In this document: positions 8,497 to 16,534 of the stretch, piece after piece
Layout: the number at the start of each line of letters is the position of its first letter
How positions within the stretch are numbered: position 1 is the first letter of the stretch
Assembly: GCF_000024765.1 (NCBI RefSeq)
Contig: NC_013422.1
Span: 1,817,501-1,881,500 of the forward strand
Source: Halothiobacillus neapolitanus c2
Lineage (GTDB): Bacteria > Pseudomonadota > Gammaproteobacteria > Halothiobacillales > Halothiobacillaceae
Direction: 5' to 3'
DNA length: 64,000 bases
The notes under the pieces: generated by a model
The model's input: only the letters and a program-made list of their open reading frames with translations
Database searches by the model: none
What the model was told of the DNA's origin: nothing
Made by a program: the position numbers and the translations under genes

Positions 8497-9731
8497 AAAC
8501 CATGCAATCACTTAACTGCCTGATTGTCGGTGGTGCAGTGCGTGATCGACTGCTGGGCCGCCCGATCCATGATCGCGACTGGGTGGTTTTAGGCAGCACA
8601 CCCGAAGCAATGCAGGCGCAGGGTTTTTTGCCGGTGGGTCACGATTTTCCGGTTTTTCTGCACCCAAAAACCCGTGAGGAATACGCCCTTGCCCGCACCG
8701 AACGCAAATCCGGGCGCGGGCATCAAGGATTCACCTTCAATGCCGATCCCAAGGTGACGCTTGAAGACGACCTACAACGGCGCGATTTAACCATCAATGC
8801 CATGGCGCAAACTGCCGATGGCACACTGATCGACCCGTTCGATTTCAAACGCGATCTCGATGACCGCATCTTGCGTCACGTGGGCCCGGCCTTTGCCGAA
8901 GACCCTTTGCGCGTGCTGCGCGTCGCCCGCTTTGCCGCCCAACTGGCGCCGTTGGGCTTTACCTTGGCGTCGCCAACCCGAGATCTGATGCAGGCAATGA
9001 CCAACGCGGGCGAACTCAACGACCTGACCGCCGAACGGGTTTGGCAGGAAACCCATAAGGCATTGGCCAGCCCTGCGCCCGCCCGCTACTTCGATATTCT
9101 GCGCGATGTCGGCGCACTGGCCGTGCTGTTCCCCGAAGTCGATGCCCTGTTCGGTGTGCCACAACCAGAAAAATACCACCCGGAAATCGACAGTGGCGTT
9201 CACACCCTACTGGCGCTGACGGCTGCCGCCAAGCTGACTGATGATGTTGGCATTCGCTTTGCCGTGCTCTGTCACGATCTAGGCAAGGCATTGACACCAT
9301 CGGATGAATGGCCACGACATATCGGACACGAAGCTCGCGGCGTGGCACCGGCCACCGCACTGAGCGATCGATTACGCGTGCCCAAAGCCATCAAGGAATT
9401 GGCGATTCTGGTCACGGCGCAGCACGGGCGCGTTCATCATGCGCTGGAAATGAAACCCGCCACCTTGGTGGACTTAATCGAGTCCCTTGATGGCTTGAGG
9501 CGACCGGAACGGATGGAAGCGGTGCTGCTGGCCTGCCACGCCGACGCACGCGGGCGCTTGGGCTCGGAAAACTGCGATTACCCACAAGCAGACCGCGTCC
9601 GTGCGGCCGCCGAGGTGATCCGTTCTGTATCGCCACAAGCGTTCGTCGCCCAAGGATTAAAAGGGCTTGCCATAAAAAACGCCCTGCATCAGGCGCGCGT
9701 GCAGCAATTGGCCGAGCAACTGCCGCGATAA
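8493..9731 (+). CDS. cca: CCA tRNA nucleotidyltransferase
   Basis: The enzyme adds or repairs the 3' CCA of tRNA without a template. From the ATG at 8493 the protein has 412 residues, the same as E. coli Cca. VGGAVRDRLLG is at about 12-22, the catalytic DxD is in HDRDW (D27, D29), and RRDLTINAM and DPLRVLRVARFAA are conserved. A C-terminal HD domain contains LCHDLGKA, as in gammaproteobacterial enzymes with added phosphohydrolase activity. The frame stays open to 8397, but that would overlap the GGDEF/EAL gene; the ATGA overlap at 8493-8496 supports the shorter form and translational coupling. Confidence 0.95.
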   Translation: MKTMQSLNCLIVGGAVRDRLLGRPIHDRDWVVLGSTPEAMQAQGFLPVGHDFPVFLHPKTREEYALARTERKSGRGHQGFTFNADPKVTLEDDLQRRDLTINAMAQTADGTLIDPFDFKRDLDDRILRHVGPAFAEDPLRVLRVARFAAQLAPLGFTLASPTRDLMQAMTNAGELNDLTAERVWQETHKALASPAPARYFDILRDVGALAVLFPEVDALFGVPQPEKYHPEIDSGVHTLLALTAAAKLTDDVGIRFAVLCHDLGKALTPSDEWPRHIGHEARGVAPATALSDRLRVPKAIKELAILVTAQHGRVHHALEMKPATLVDLIESLDGLRRPERMEAVLLACHADARGRLGSENCDYPQADRVRAAAEVIRSVSPQAFVAQGLKGLAIKNALHQARVQQLAEQLPR

Positions 9732-9868
9732 GTAGCGGCGGATTAAAAGCCGCTAATTAAATCCAGAACAATAAACGATCTGTACGCCGTGTTCGTCCAA
9801 CGGCTGAACCTAATTTCATTTCGAGTTCATCGTCAAGAATGAATCAATTTCACGCACCCTCACCCTGA

Positions 9869-9891
9869 CCCTCTCCCATTAAGGGAGAGGG
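9869..9891. repeat. Nine-base hairpin, dispersed CCCTCTCCC-type repeat
   Basis: CCCTCTCCC and GGGAGAGGG pair across a five-base loop. The context CACCCTGACCCTCTCCC is a widespread proteobacterial intergenic repeat. It lies between convergent cca and the histidine phosphatase gene and may end transcription in both directions. A weaker hairpin, TAGCGGC/GCCGCTA at about 9733-9755, sits directly after cca. Nothing else is seen in 9732-9951. Confidence 0.6.
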
Positions 9892-9951
9892 CGCCCATAT
9901 TCTTGCCCATTGCGGCAGAACCCAAAAACCAAGGCCCAAACCAAGCTTTAT

Positions 9952-10557
9952 TCAATCGTTCAGTAATTCCAACAATGTAGGCTGCTCGCCTCGCCACTGA
10001 AGACGCAGCAGGCAGGCATATTCTGTGTCCACAAAATGCGTGGCGACGGGCGGCGCGTTGAGAGCCCAAACAGCCGCCGTTCGAATCACCACCGCATGAG
10101 CCACAACCAATGTTTTGCCATCGGATGGTTGCGCCTTGGCATGGTGAGCAAGTGAACCGGTGACTCTTGAGAAGAAATCATCCATGGCCTCACCGCCGGT
10201 GGGCATGCCCCGATCCGGGTCGGCTTTGTATGCCCGATAATCAGCCGCGAAGCGTTCCTTGACTTCCCGGTGGCTCAGCCCTTCCCAGCAGCCAAAACCA
10301 CGCTCACGCAGGTTGGTGTCGACCTGAAGCGGCAAACCGCGCTCGCCAGCCAGCGCTTCGGCAAATGCCCTACAGCGGATCAACGGGGAGGAGACGATCT
10401 GCGTCCAGTTTGCTTTGCCTGCCGCCTCCAGTGCGTCTACGCGGTCGCGCATTTGCTTCCAACCCATCTCACTTAATGGATCATCTACCCGATCGCCACG
10501 ATAGCGCTTGCCGCCCGCAGGTTCGCCATGACGTAGCAGATCGATTTGTCCCGGCAT
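9952..10557 (-). CDS. Histidine phosphatase family protein (CobC/GpmB-like)
   Basis: The 201-residue protein starts IDLLRHGEP, the RHG signature whose histidine is phosphorylated. SSPLIRCRAFAEAL and ERGFGCWEG supply further active-site residues, and VVAHAVVIRTA supplies the second catalytic histidine. This pattern fits alpha-ribazole phosphatase (CobC)-like members, but no other cobalamin gene is near. The start at 10557 overlaps the ampE stop (TGATG), so it is read as the third gene of an ampD-ampE operon. The frame is open farther upstream but would lie inside ampE. Confidence 0.85.
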   Translation of the reverse strand: MPGQIDLLRHGEPAGGKRYRGDRVDDPLSEMGWKQMRDRVDALEAAGKANWTQIVSSPLIRCRAFAEALAGERGLPLQVDTNLRERGFGCWEGLSHREVKERFAADYRAYKADPDRGMPTGGEAMDDFFSRVTGSLAHHAKAQPSDGKTLVVAHAVVIRTAAVWALNAPPVATHFVDTEYACLLRLQWRGEQPTLLELLND

Positions 10558-11570
10558 CAGCGCAACCAACCGGACAATGTGAACAGGGCGACGATGCCCA
10601 AACCGATCATCAGGGCCCGCAAAACAATGGCTGAGGCATTTTTGTACCAACGGGACTGATCGGCCAGGCACACCGCGCCCTCGGCGCAATCATCCTCACG
10701 TTCCAGCTCAAGCGATGCGTTACCCACCCGACCAATCAGGTCGGCATTTTTTTCTGCCAATGAAAGATCGTTTTTGATGGGGCCATTGAGCCAGGCATCC
10801 AAACCGCGATTAAAACCGCCGGCCAGCAATAACAAAAAGGCGTATAAACGGGCGATCGGCCAATCGAGCAGCGCCAAAAGCCGTGCGGGTAACGCGTCAA
10901 TGAATGAGCCAGTTTGCGCATGTGGACTCGGCAGTGACTCGTTGATCGCACCGGCGTTAGCGGTGGTGTTGGCGCCGGAGTTGACCGCAGAGTTGATAAT
11001 GGGCGGCGGCTGCGCAAACCAATCGGTCAGCCGATAAAACAATGCGCCCGCCGGACCCAAAACAACAAACCAGAACAGAACCGCGAACCATTCGTTAAAG
11101 CCCAGTGTGATAATCCGTTCGGCCAGTTGTTGTGGACTCGCTTCTTCAATTGAATCGGCCTGTTCGATCGGATCAGCCCCATCGCGCCATAACTGGGCAC
11201 GGCATTGCGCGGCGTGCTCGGCATCTTCTTGCTGGCAGGCTTGTGCCAGTGCCTTGGCTTTTTTATGGGCCTGACCAGGCGCCACCAAAAGCAATAACGT
11301 GGCAATTGATACAACAAGGTACAGCAACACGCCCAACAAGGAGCCCTGATCTGCGTCAATCCAGGCCAGAAACCAGGCCAGAAACCATGCCAGAATCAGC
11401 GGCGGCACGAACCAAACAACCAGCAGGGCCAATGACTCGCCCAGCACCGCAGACAGGCGCTGCCGCAGCGATAAGACCCTTTTTTGCACGCCGCGGTCGG
11501 CACACCAGCGGGCCAGTGCTGTCCAGGATCGTTCGAGCACGACAACGACCAGCAGAATAAACAGTTTCAT
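10557..11570 (-). CDS. ampE: Membrane protein AmpE
   Basis: This integral membrane protein of the CbiB-like AmpE family is 337 residues, longer than E. coli AmpE (284). The start MKLFILLVVVVLERSW is typical, followed by several hydrophobic segments, one with a FLAWFLAW duplication. A middle soluble section contains GFNEWFAVLFWFVVLGPAGALFYR, the family's conserved core. AmpE is linked to beta-lactamase regulation with AmpD, but its exact role is not settled. GGAG lies before the ATG at 11570; ampD is upstream in the same operon. Confidence 0.88.
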   Translation of the reverse strand: MKLFILLVVVVLERSWTALARWCADRGVQKRVLSLRQRLSAVLGESLALLVVWFVPPLILAWFLAWFLAWIDADQGSLLGVLLYLVVSIATLLLLVAPGQAHKKAKALAQACQQEDAEHAAQCRAQLWRDGADPIEQADSIEEASPQQLAERIITLGFNEWFAVLFWFVVLGPAGALFYRLTDWFAQPPPIINSAVNSGANTTANAGAINESLPSPHAQTGSFIDALPARLLALLDWPIARLYAFLLLLAGGFNRGLDAWLNGPIKNDLSLAEKNADLIGRVGNASLELEREDDCAEGAVCLADQSRWYKNASAIVLRALMIGLGIVALFTLSGWLR

Positions 11571-11647
11571 GTCAAAGGCTCCGAAGGCGGGAAGTCAGAA
11601 AACCCATGGTACAGGCCAATGGTATAGACAATAACGCCGCACAACCA

Positions 11648-12208
11648 TCAGGCGAAACGCAGGCCATCGGGCAGCCGCCCGGCCAGATGCCCCCAATTGA
11701 ATGCAGGCCCCGGGTCAGTTTTGCGGCCCGGCGCTATTTGCTCATGCCCGCGCACGTCAGCCAGATCGGGATAACGCTGTTTCAATGCCGCAAGCACTTC
11801 CACTAACTGATCGTATTGCACCGAGGTGTACCGGTCGGTATCGGTGCCTTCAAGCTCGATGCCGATGGAAAAATCGTTACAGCGTTCACGGCCGTTGAAC
11901 ATCGATTCGCCCGCATGCCAGGCCCGCCGCGTGAATGGCACAAACTGGATCATCGAACCATCCCGCCGGATAAACACATGCGCCGACACCTGAAGGTGGG
12001 CGATTTGGGCATAGTACGGGTGTGCGTTCGGGTCCAACGTACCGGTGAACAACTGCTCAACACCATCGCCGCCATACTCGCCCGGCGGCAGAGAAATACC
12101 GTGCACGACGACCAGCGAAATGGCCAGCTCCGACGGCCGATCATCGCAAGAAGGCGAACGCACGAAACGTACGCCACTGAGTGTTTCGGTTTTAGGATCA
12201 ACGATCAT
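11648..12208 (-). CDS. ampD: 1,6-anhydro-N-acetylmuramyl-L-alanine amidase AmpD
   Basis: This cytoplasmic zinc amidase of cell-wall recycling cleaves the peptide from anhydro-muropeptides, so its loss induces AmpC where AmpR exists. LVVHGISLPPGEYGG carries the first zinc histidine, and VRGHEQIAPGRKTDPGPAF the second histidine and the aspartate. QVSAHVFIRRDG and NDFSIGIELEG are typical of the amidase_2 fold. The ORF is open to 12271, but AAGGAGG lies just upstream of the ATG at 12208, giving 186 residues (E. coli 183). The gene is divergent from the TetR gene. Confidence 0.94.
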   Translation of the reverse strand: MIVDPKTETLSGVRFVRSPSCDDRPSELAISLVVVHGISLPPGEYGGDGVEQLFTGTLDPNAHPYYAQIAHLQVSAHVFIRRDGSMIQFVPFTRRAWHAGESMFNGRERCNDFSIGIELEGTDTDRYTSVQYDQLVEVLAALKQRYPDLADVRGHEQIAPGRKTDPGPAFNWGHLAGRLPDGLRFA

Positions 12209-12306
12209 GATTGCCTCCTTACGGCTACTAGGGAATCCATTCAAAGACATTCGCATTTTAGCGCTTGCCATTCTACATCGCTTGATCTAAAGTCAAACGC
12301 AACATG

Positions 12307-12322
12307 CATACCGGTCGGTATG
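12307..12322. promoter_or_regulatory. Palindromic operator candidate upstream of the TetR gene
   Basis: CATACCG and CGGTATG form a perfect 7-2-7 inverted repeat 32 bp before the TetR ATG, in the ampD/TetR divergent region. The inner ACCG-NN-CGGT motif recurs at 13494-13503 before the carboxymuconolactone decarboxylase gene. TetR-family regulators commonly bind such palindromes in their own promoter. Binding is inferred. Confidence 0.6.
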
Positions 12323-12353
12323 TTGATCGAAATTTGAATGGGAAAGTACATCA

Positions 12354-12971
12354 ATGCACAGCCCAGCACCCAATATGACGCCCGATCTGACGCGCGAGAA
12401 AATCCTGCACGCAGCTGCCGCGGAAATTCATCGGCAAGGTTTTCAGGCAGCCAGCATCGCCCATATTTTGGCCTCGACTGGGCTCACCAAGGGCGCGCTC
12501 TATCATCACTTCCCATCCAAGCAGGTTCTGGGTCTTGCGGTAGTAGATGAAGTGATTCGCAGCGGGCTGGAGGAACGCCTGTTCACCCCCTTGCGCGAAG
12601 CGAACGATCCGCTCGACACCCTGTTGGCGTACATGGATCGCCGCATCCGCGACCTGACCGACGACGCTTTCGAACTCGGTTGCCCGCTGAATAACCTCGT
12701 GCAGGAAATGAGCCCCGTCAATGAGGCGTTCAAAACCCAGCTCGACCAGATCCTGCAAACTTGGCAAAGCGTGATTGAGCAAACCCTGATCACGGGGCAG
12801 GCGCAAAACCGGATTCGACAGGAAGTTGATTGTGAAGCGACGGCAATGTTTATCGTTTCTGCCTGGGAAGGTTGTTGGGGGATGGCGAAGAATCGACAAT
12901 CAGCACAGACATTCCGATTGTGCATGGCGCAATTACGTCAATTTGTACTGAGCCTCGCGCCCGCAACATAA
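12354..12971 (+). CDS. TetR/AcrR family transcriptional regulator
   Basis: The 205-residue protein has an N-terminal helix-turn-helix: REKILHAAAAEIHRQGFQ, then ASIAHILASTGLTKGALYHHF and PSKQVLGLAVV. The ligand domain begins with the CPLNNLVQEMSPVNEAFK segment seen in a subgroup of repressors that respond to small reactive or aromatic compounds. Its own upstream region and the promoter region of the downstream gene at 13559 carry related palindromes, so it probably represses both. A second in-frame Met (MTPDL) could also be the start. Confidence 0.88.
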   Translation: MHSPAPNMTPDLTREKILHAAAAEIHRQGFQAASIAHILASTGLTKGALYHHFPSKQVLGLAVVDEVIRSGLEERLFTPLREANDPLDTLLAYMDRRIRDLTDDAFELGCPLNNLVQEMSPVNEAFKTQLDQILQTWQSVIEQTLITGQAQNRIRQEVDCEATAMFIVSAWEGCWGMAKNRQSAQTFRLCMAQLRQFVLSLAPAT

Positions 12972-13041
12972 AGCTCGGGCTAAGTGAAACCAGTACCAAA
13001 AAGATAGTTAAGAGAATCCGAAAAGCCCAGATTGGGTTTTT

Positions 13042-13226
13042 GGGTACCTCGAAAAACCGTAACGAGCATGTTCGAGTGCAAGGAGCCGCGGGCTTGCGCC
13101 AGCTTTGCGTTCAGTGAGCAACGAGACATATCAAGTAGATAGGCGAGGCGCGAACGAGCACGCGACGCCGCAATCGGACAGTGGGCTGCCGCCAGCTTCG
13201 CGTTCAGTAGGTTTTTCGAGGCACCC
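13042..13226. repeat. 185-bp element with 17-bp terminal inverted repeats
   Basis: GGGTACCTCGAAAAACC at 13042-13058 and the inverse of GGGTGCCTCGAAAAACC at 13210-13226 match at 16 of 17 positions. Inside, two 26-bp direct repeats (13090-13115 and 13183-13208) differ at three positions. No ORF is credible. The terminal CTCGAAAAACC is shared with the palindromic repeats at 13352 and 53551, so the elements look related. It resembles a MITE but no transposase is visible. Confidence 0.6.
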
Positions 13227-13351
13227 TTTTTTCGAACGGCATCTGGGTGAGTAGCCATTGCGGGCGGCTCGACAGGTACATCGCGAACCGGACCGAACAA
13301 GGCTGACCAGTGCCCACCAAACTGTTCAAGCCGAATCATTTCAGGGGGGAA

Positions 13352-13456
13352 TCTCGAAAAACCCGTCATTCCCGCGTAGGCGGGAATCCAGCGCCTTGAT
13401 TTATCTGGGTTCCCGCTTTCGCTGGAACGACGAATCACGGGTATTTAGAGGTGCCC
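13352..13456 (+). repeat. Dispersed palindromic repeat, copy B (dRS3-like core)
   Basis: The plan is the same as the copies at 4199 and 53551: outer arms CTCGAAAAACCCGT and ACGGGTATTTAGAG, core ATTCCCGCGTAGGCGGGAAT, and a second hairpin GTTCCCGCTTTCGCTGGAAC. It lies in the long gap 12972-13558 between the TetR gene and its presumed target. This gap also holds the 185-bp element and the second operator-like palindrome, and no gene. Confidence 0.8.
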
Positions 13457-13490
13457 AGGGTTTGGGTGCACGATTTTTTGGGCGAATCTA

Positions 13491-13510
13491 CATACCGAAC
13501 GGTCGGTACA
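13491..13510. promoter_or_regulatory. Second TetR-type palindrome, before the AhpD-like gene
   Basis: The stretch contains ACCG-AA-CGGT (13494-13503) and a neighbouring CGGTACA, echoing the CATACCG/CGGTATG site at 12307. It sits 49 bp upstream of the ATG at 13559, where an operator would cover the promoter. Regulation by the adjacent TetR protein is inferred. Confidence 0.5.
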
Positions 13511-13558
13511 TTAGATGTTTGTTTTCCTTGTTCAGGCTATTTTTCAGGAGAGTTCATC

Positions 13559-14092
13559 ATGTCTTTGATTAAAATTACCCCACCAGAACAGGCTGAAGGC
13601 CAGTTGGCCGAAACCTACCGCGACATCCAGAATCTGTTCGGCATGGTGCCCAACGCACTGCAAATCAGCAGCGCTAACCCCGAGTTGTTGGCCAATCGCT
13701 GGCAGGCGACGCGGTATTTTCGCAATCACCCCACCCTGGGCAGAGCCTTGCTGGCCACGATTCGCCTGCTGGTTTCCGACGCCAATCATTGCGCCTACTG
13801 TGTTGACTTCAATGCCGCCATGCTCATCAACGCCTGCGACCAAACTCCGGAGCAAGTCGCCGCCACACGGCAAGATCCAAGTCAGGCACCGCTGTCTGCC
13901 AAAGACAAGGCGCTGTTGTTGTTCACGCTCAAATCCCTGCACACGCCCGCAGATGTCAACAGTGAGGACGTCGCCGCCCTGCATGCGTTGGGCTGGACTG
14001 ACCGCGATCTGCTCGATGCAGTCACGCATGCGGCCTATAACCGCGCGGTGGACATGATTCTCAACACCTTCAAGGTTGAACGAGATTTTTAA
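13559..14092 (+). CDS. Carboxymuconolactone decarboxylase family protein (AhpD-like, CxxC)
   Basis: This 177-residue all-helical protein of the CMD/AhpD superfamily contains NHCAYCVDFN with C78-x-x-C81. That is the redox pair found in AhpD-like alkylhydroperoxidases and peroxidase-related proteins, so a thiol-based reduction of peroxides or electrophiles is likelier than true decarboxylation. AGGAG-type spacing before the ATG at 13559 decides the start; the frame upstream runs through the repeat and operator. It is probably controlled by the TetR protein upstream, with a transporter and a second CMD protein following. Confidence 0.85.
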   Translation: MSLIKITPPEQAEGQLAETYRDIQNLFGMVPNALQISSANPELLANRWQATRYFRNHPTLGRALLATIRLLVSDANHCAYCVDFNAAMLINACDQTPEQVAATRQDPSQAPLSAKDKALLLFTLKSLHTPADVNSEDVAALHALGWTDRDLLDAVTHAAYNRAVDMILNTFKVERDF

Positions 14093-14120
14093 TCCGCCAC
14101 GCTAAAAATCGAAACAACGA

Positions 14121-14140
14121 TAGACAAATTATCTTGTCTA
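14121..14140. promoter_or_regulatory. Inverted repeat upstream of the DMT transporter gene
   Basis: TAGACAA and TTGTCTA are perfect 7-base arms with a six-base spacer, 41 bp before the transporter ATG. The symmetry and position suit a dimeric regulator, but the sequence differs from the TetR-type palindromes nearby. It could also be a weak hairpin after the AhpD-like gene, though no T-run follows. Confidence 0.4.
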
Positions 14141-14180
14141 CCCCCACCACCTGTTGTGTCACCCTGTTCTGGAGAACACC

Positions 14181-15089
14181 ATGAATCTTGCGGGCGTATA
14201 TGCCTTAATTATCTTATCGACCTTCTTTTGGGGGGCGAATTTCGTGCTGGCCGGATTTGTCCTGACCGATCTATCGCCCACCTGGTCGGCCGCTTTGCGC
14301 TTCGGTCTGGCCGCGCTGATCCTGCTGGGGGTCGCAGTCAGCCAAGGGGCACCGCTCGGTACACTGATCCGTCGACATGGCAGCAGCTACTTCACCTTGG
14401 GTCTCATCGGCGTGGCGGGGTTCAACCTGCTTTTTTTCTTTGCGCTGCAAACCACCAGTGCCGACAACGCCGCGCTGATCATGGCCACCAATCCACTGCT
14501 GACAACGTTTCTGGCGTGGTTGATTCTCAATGAACATCCCGGTTTGCAGCGCTTGCTTGCCTTGCCCGTTGCGCTACTGGGTGTCTCGGTGGTGATTTCC
14601 GATGGTCATCTGGCCCACGTGATTGATCTGCATATCGTACAGGGTGACTGGCTGATGCTCGCGGCGAATCTGTGCTGGGCTTTTTACAATGTTTTGAATC
14701 GCCGCCTGATGCCCAAAACGGTCAGTCCGACCGTCAACACGGCCCTGATCGTATCGGCAGGTGCGCTGGTTCTACTGGTCGTGGCCGGGTTCAACCCACA
14801 AGGTCTTCACCCACTCTCGCTGCAAGCCGGCTTTGCCTTGACCGGGCTCGTCATTGGCGGCACCGTACTCGCCTATCTACTCTGGAATACCGGCATCGCC
14901 CGTCTGGGCGCGGGTCGCACGGCCCTGTTCATGAACCTGATTCCGGTCTTCGCCATGCTGAGCGCCATCACCATCGGCACCTATCCCACACCCATGCAGT
15001 TGCTGGGCGGCGCGATCGTGTTCAGTGGTTTGTTCATCAGCATGATCCCGAACCGGAAGAAACCAACGGTCGTGCTTGAAGCAGCCTGA
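14181..15089 (+). CDS. EamA/DMT superfamily transporter
   Basis: The 302-residue inner-membrane protein has about ten hydrophobic helices arranged as two EamA repeats. The first repeat begins ALIILSTFFWGANFVLAG and the second GDWLMLAANLCWAFYNVLNR. The family exports amino acids, metabolites or drugs; the substrate cannot be assigned. The ATG at 14181 follows GGAG. Its position between two CMD-family genes suggests export of a compound handled by them, which is inference only. Confidence 0.88.
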   Translation: MNLAGVYALIILSTFFWGANFVLAGFVLTDLSPTWSAALRFGLAALILLGVAVSQGAPLGTLIRRHGSSYFTLGLIGVAGFNLLFFFALQTTSADNAALIMATNPLLTTFLAWLILNEHPGLQRLLALPVALLGVSVVISDGHLAHVIDLHIVQGDWLMLAANLCWAFYNVLNRRLMPKTVSPTVNTALIVSAGALVLLVVAGFNPQGLHPLSLQAGFALTGLVIGGTVLAYLLWNTGIARLGAGRTALFMNLIPVFAMLSAITIGTYPTPMQLLGGAIVFSGLFISMIPNRKKPTVVLEAA

Positions 15090-15155
15090 GTGTTTGGGAC
15101 ACAATCCGTCCAGTCACTGACGCCAGAGATCGAATTGGAACCACAGGAGCAAGCC

Positions 15156-15551
15156 ATGCCATCAGAACGAGCCGAACGCGGTATGGATATTTTGCGACAG
15201 ATCAATCCGCAGTCGGCGCAGGCGCTTTTTTCCGAGCTGGAATCCATCGCCCCGGATTTGAGCCGGTTCGTCGCCGAATTTGCTTACGGCGACATCTATG
15301 CCCGACCCGGCCTTACCCTTCGCGAGCGCGAAATGATCACCGTGGCCGCCCTCACCGCTCAGGGCAATGCCGCACCGCAACTCAAATCGCATATTGTCGG
15401 CGCATTGAATTCGGGCTGCACCGAACAGGAAATCATCGAAATCATGCTTCAGATGGCGGTTTATGCCGGTTTTCCAGCCGCCATCAACGGCATCATGGCC
15501 GCCAAAGAGGTCTTCACGGCCCGAAAGGCAAACGAAACCGATCCCGCCTGA
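15156..15551 (+). CDS. Carboxymuconolactone decarboxylase family protein (PcaC-like)
   Basis: This short 131-residue CMD protein contains [35 protein letters not shown] and [15 protein letters not shown], the typical hexameric PcaC-like helices. It lacks the CxxC pair of the neighbouring CMD gene; only one cysteine (GCTEQEI) sits at that helix. Its substrate is unknown. CAGGAG before the ATG at 15156 favours this start over a longer GTG start at 15090. It is read after the transporter, probably in one transcript. Confidence 0.85.
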   Translation: MPSERAERGMDILRQINPQSAQALFSELESIAPDLSRFVAEFAYGDIYARPGLTLREREMITVAALTAQGNAAPQLKSHIVGALNSGCTEQEIIEIMLQMAVYAGFPAAINGIMAAKEVFTARKANETDPA

Positions 15552-15561
15552 AACCTCTGGA

Positions 15562-16131
15562 TTACTGAGAATCTGGTCGCACCAGACCATGTACGTGCTC
15601 GATCACCCCGTTCAAGGCCGCCACCACCGCCTGCTGGCGAACTGATGCCCGATCGCCCTCGAACCGGAATCGGGTCGCCCACGCATCGCTGCTCTCACCC
15701 GGTATTGATGAGCCAACCCGGAACCGCCACGCAATCCACACCGTGCCCACCGGCTTTTCCACCGAGCCGCCCCCCGGCCCCGCAATGCCGCTGATTGCCA
15801 CCGAATAATGCGCGGTGCTGTTCGCCAACACCCCAGCAGACATTGCCAATACGCACTCCCGACTCACCGCGCCGAATCGCGCGAATATCGACTCAGGCAC
15901 GCCCAGTAATCGGGTCTTGGCCGCATTGCTATAAGTGATAAAACCACATTCGAACCAAGCCGAGCTGCCAGCCACCTCGGTAATCGTCGCCGCCAACCCG
16001 CCGCCTGTGCAGGATTCGGCCACGCTGATTATCTGCTGATTGGCCGCCAGCAAAGCGCCCAATCGACCGGATAGGCGCAACACCTCGGCTGTTGGGTTAT
16101 CAATCGACGGATCAAGCTGCACGTTACTCAC
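15562..16131 (-). CDS. pncC: Nicotinamide-nucleotide amidohydrolase PncC (CinA C-terminal domain)
   Basis: The enzyme deamidates NMN to nicotinic acid mononucleotide in pyridine nucleotide recycling. The single-domain protein of about 189 residues contains VAESCTGGGLA, EVAGSSAWFECGFITYSNAAK, and AISGIAGPGGGSVEKPVGTVW, all hallmark segments. The start is uncertain: GTG at 16131 begins just after the YchJ stop, while an ATG at 16164 would overlap YchJ by 32 bases and has no ribosome binding site. It is the third gene of a three-gene minus-strand cluster. Confidence 0.9.
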   Translation of the reverse strand: MSNVQLDPSIDNPTAEVLRLSGRLGALLAANQQIISVAESCTGGGLAATITEVAGSSAWFECGFITYSNAAKTRLLGVPESIFARFGAVSRECVLAMSAGVLANSTAHYSVAISGIAGPGGGSVEKPVGTVWIAWRFRVGSSIPGESSDAWATRFRFEGDRASVRQQAVVAALNGVIEHVHGLVRPDSQ

Positions 16132-16132
16132 C

Positions 16133-16534
16133 TCATTGTTCAGAGCCAATCTCACCATCCACATAAAACCAGCGGCCCTGCTCTTTCACAAACCGGCTGC
16201 ATTCGACCAACCGTTGTGCCTTGCCGCCGCCGACACGCCAGCGCGCCACAAAGCAGACCACACCGTGCGCATAGCCGATGCCGCCCGCCTCGACCCGATC
16301 GATTCGCAACCCCAGCCACCTCGTCGGCTCGTCCTGTTCAAGATCAAGCGATGGAGGCCGCGTGGAGGCGTGCCAACTCGCCAGCAGATAAGGCTCGTCC
16401 GCCTGCGTAAACGCCGTATAGCGCGACCGCATCAATTGCTCGGCCGTTTCGGGCAAAACGCCCTGATCGATAAAGCGGCCGCAGCACAGGGCATAACCCC
16501 TGCCGGAACCACAGGGGCAGGATCGTTCAGCCAT
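16133..16534 (-). CDS. YchJ family protein with SEC-C motif
   Basis: The 133-residue protein begins with CPCGSGRGYALCCGRF, a SEC-C zinc-binding motif (CxC...CC), followed by the NTF2-like YchJ domain with AEQLMRSRYTAFTQADEPYLLASWH. The biochemical role of the family is unknown. Its start overlaps the 3' end of the thiamine-binding gene by 8 bases, so the genes are co-translated. Confidence 0.88.
   Translation of the reverse strand: MAERSCPCGSGRGYALCCGRFIDQGVLPETAEQLMRSRYTAFTQADEPYLLASWHASTRPPSLDLEQDEPTRWLGLRIDRVEAGGIGYAHGVVCFVARWRVGGGKAQRLVECSRFVKEQGRWFYVDGEIGSEQ

Noticed and set aside
12980-13438. 152-codon minus-strand frame with ESGNP and [10 protein letters not shown]
   Set aside because: This is the translated palindromic repeat; the same peptide appears wherever the element lies.
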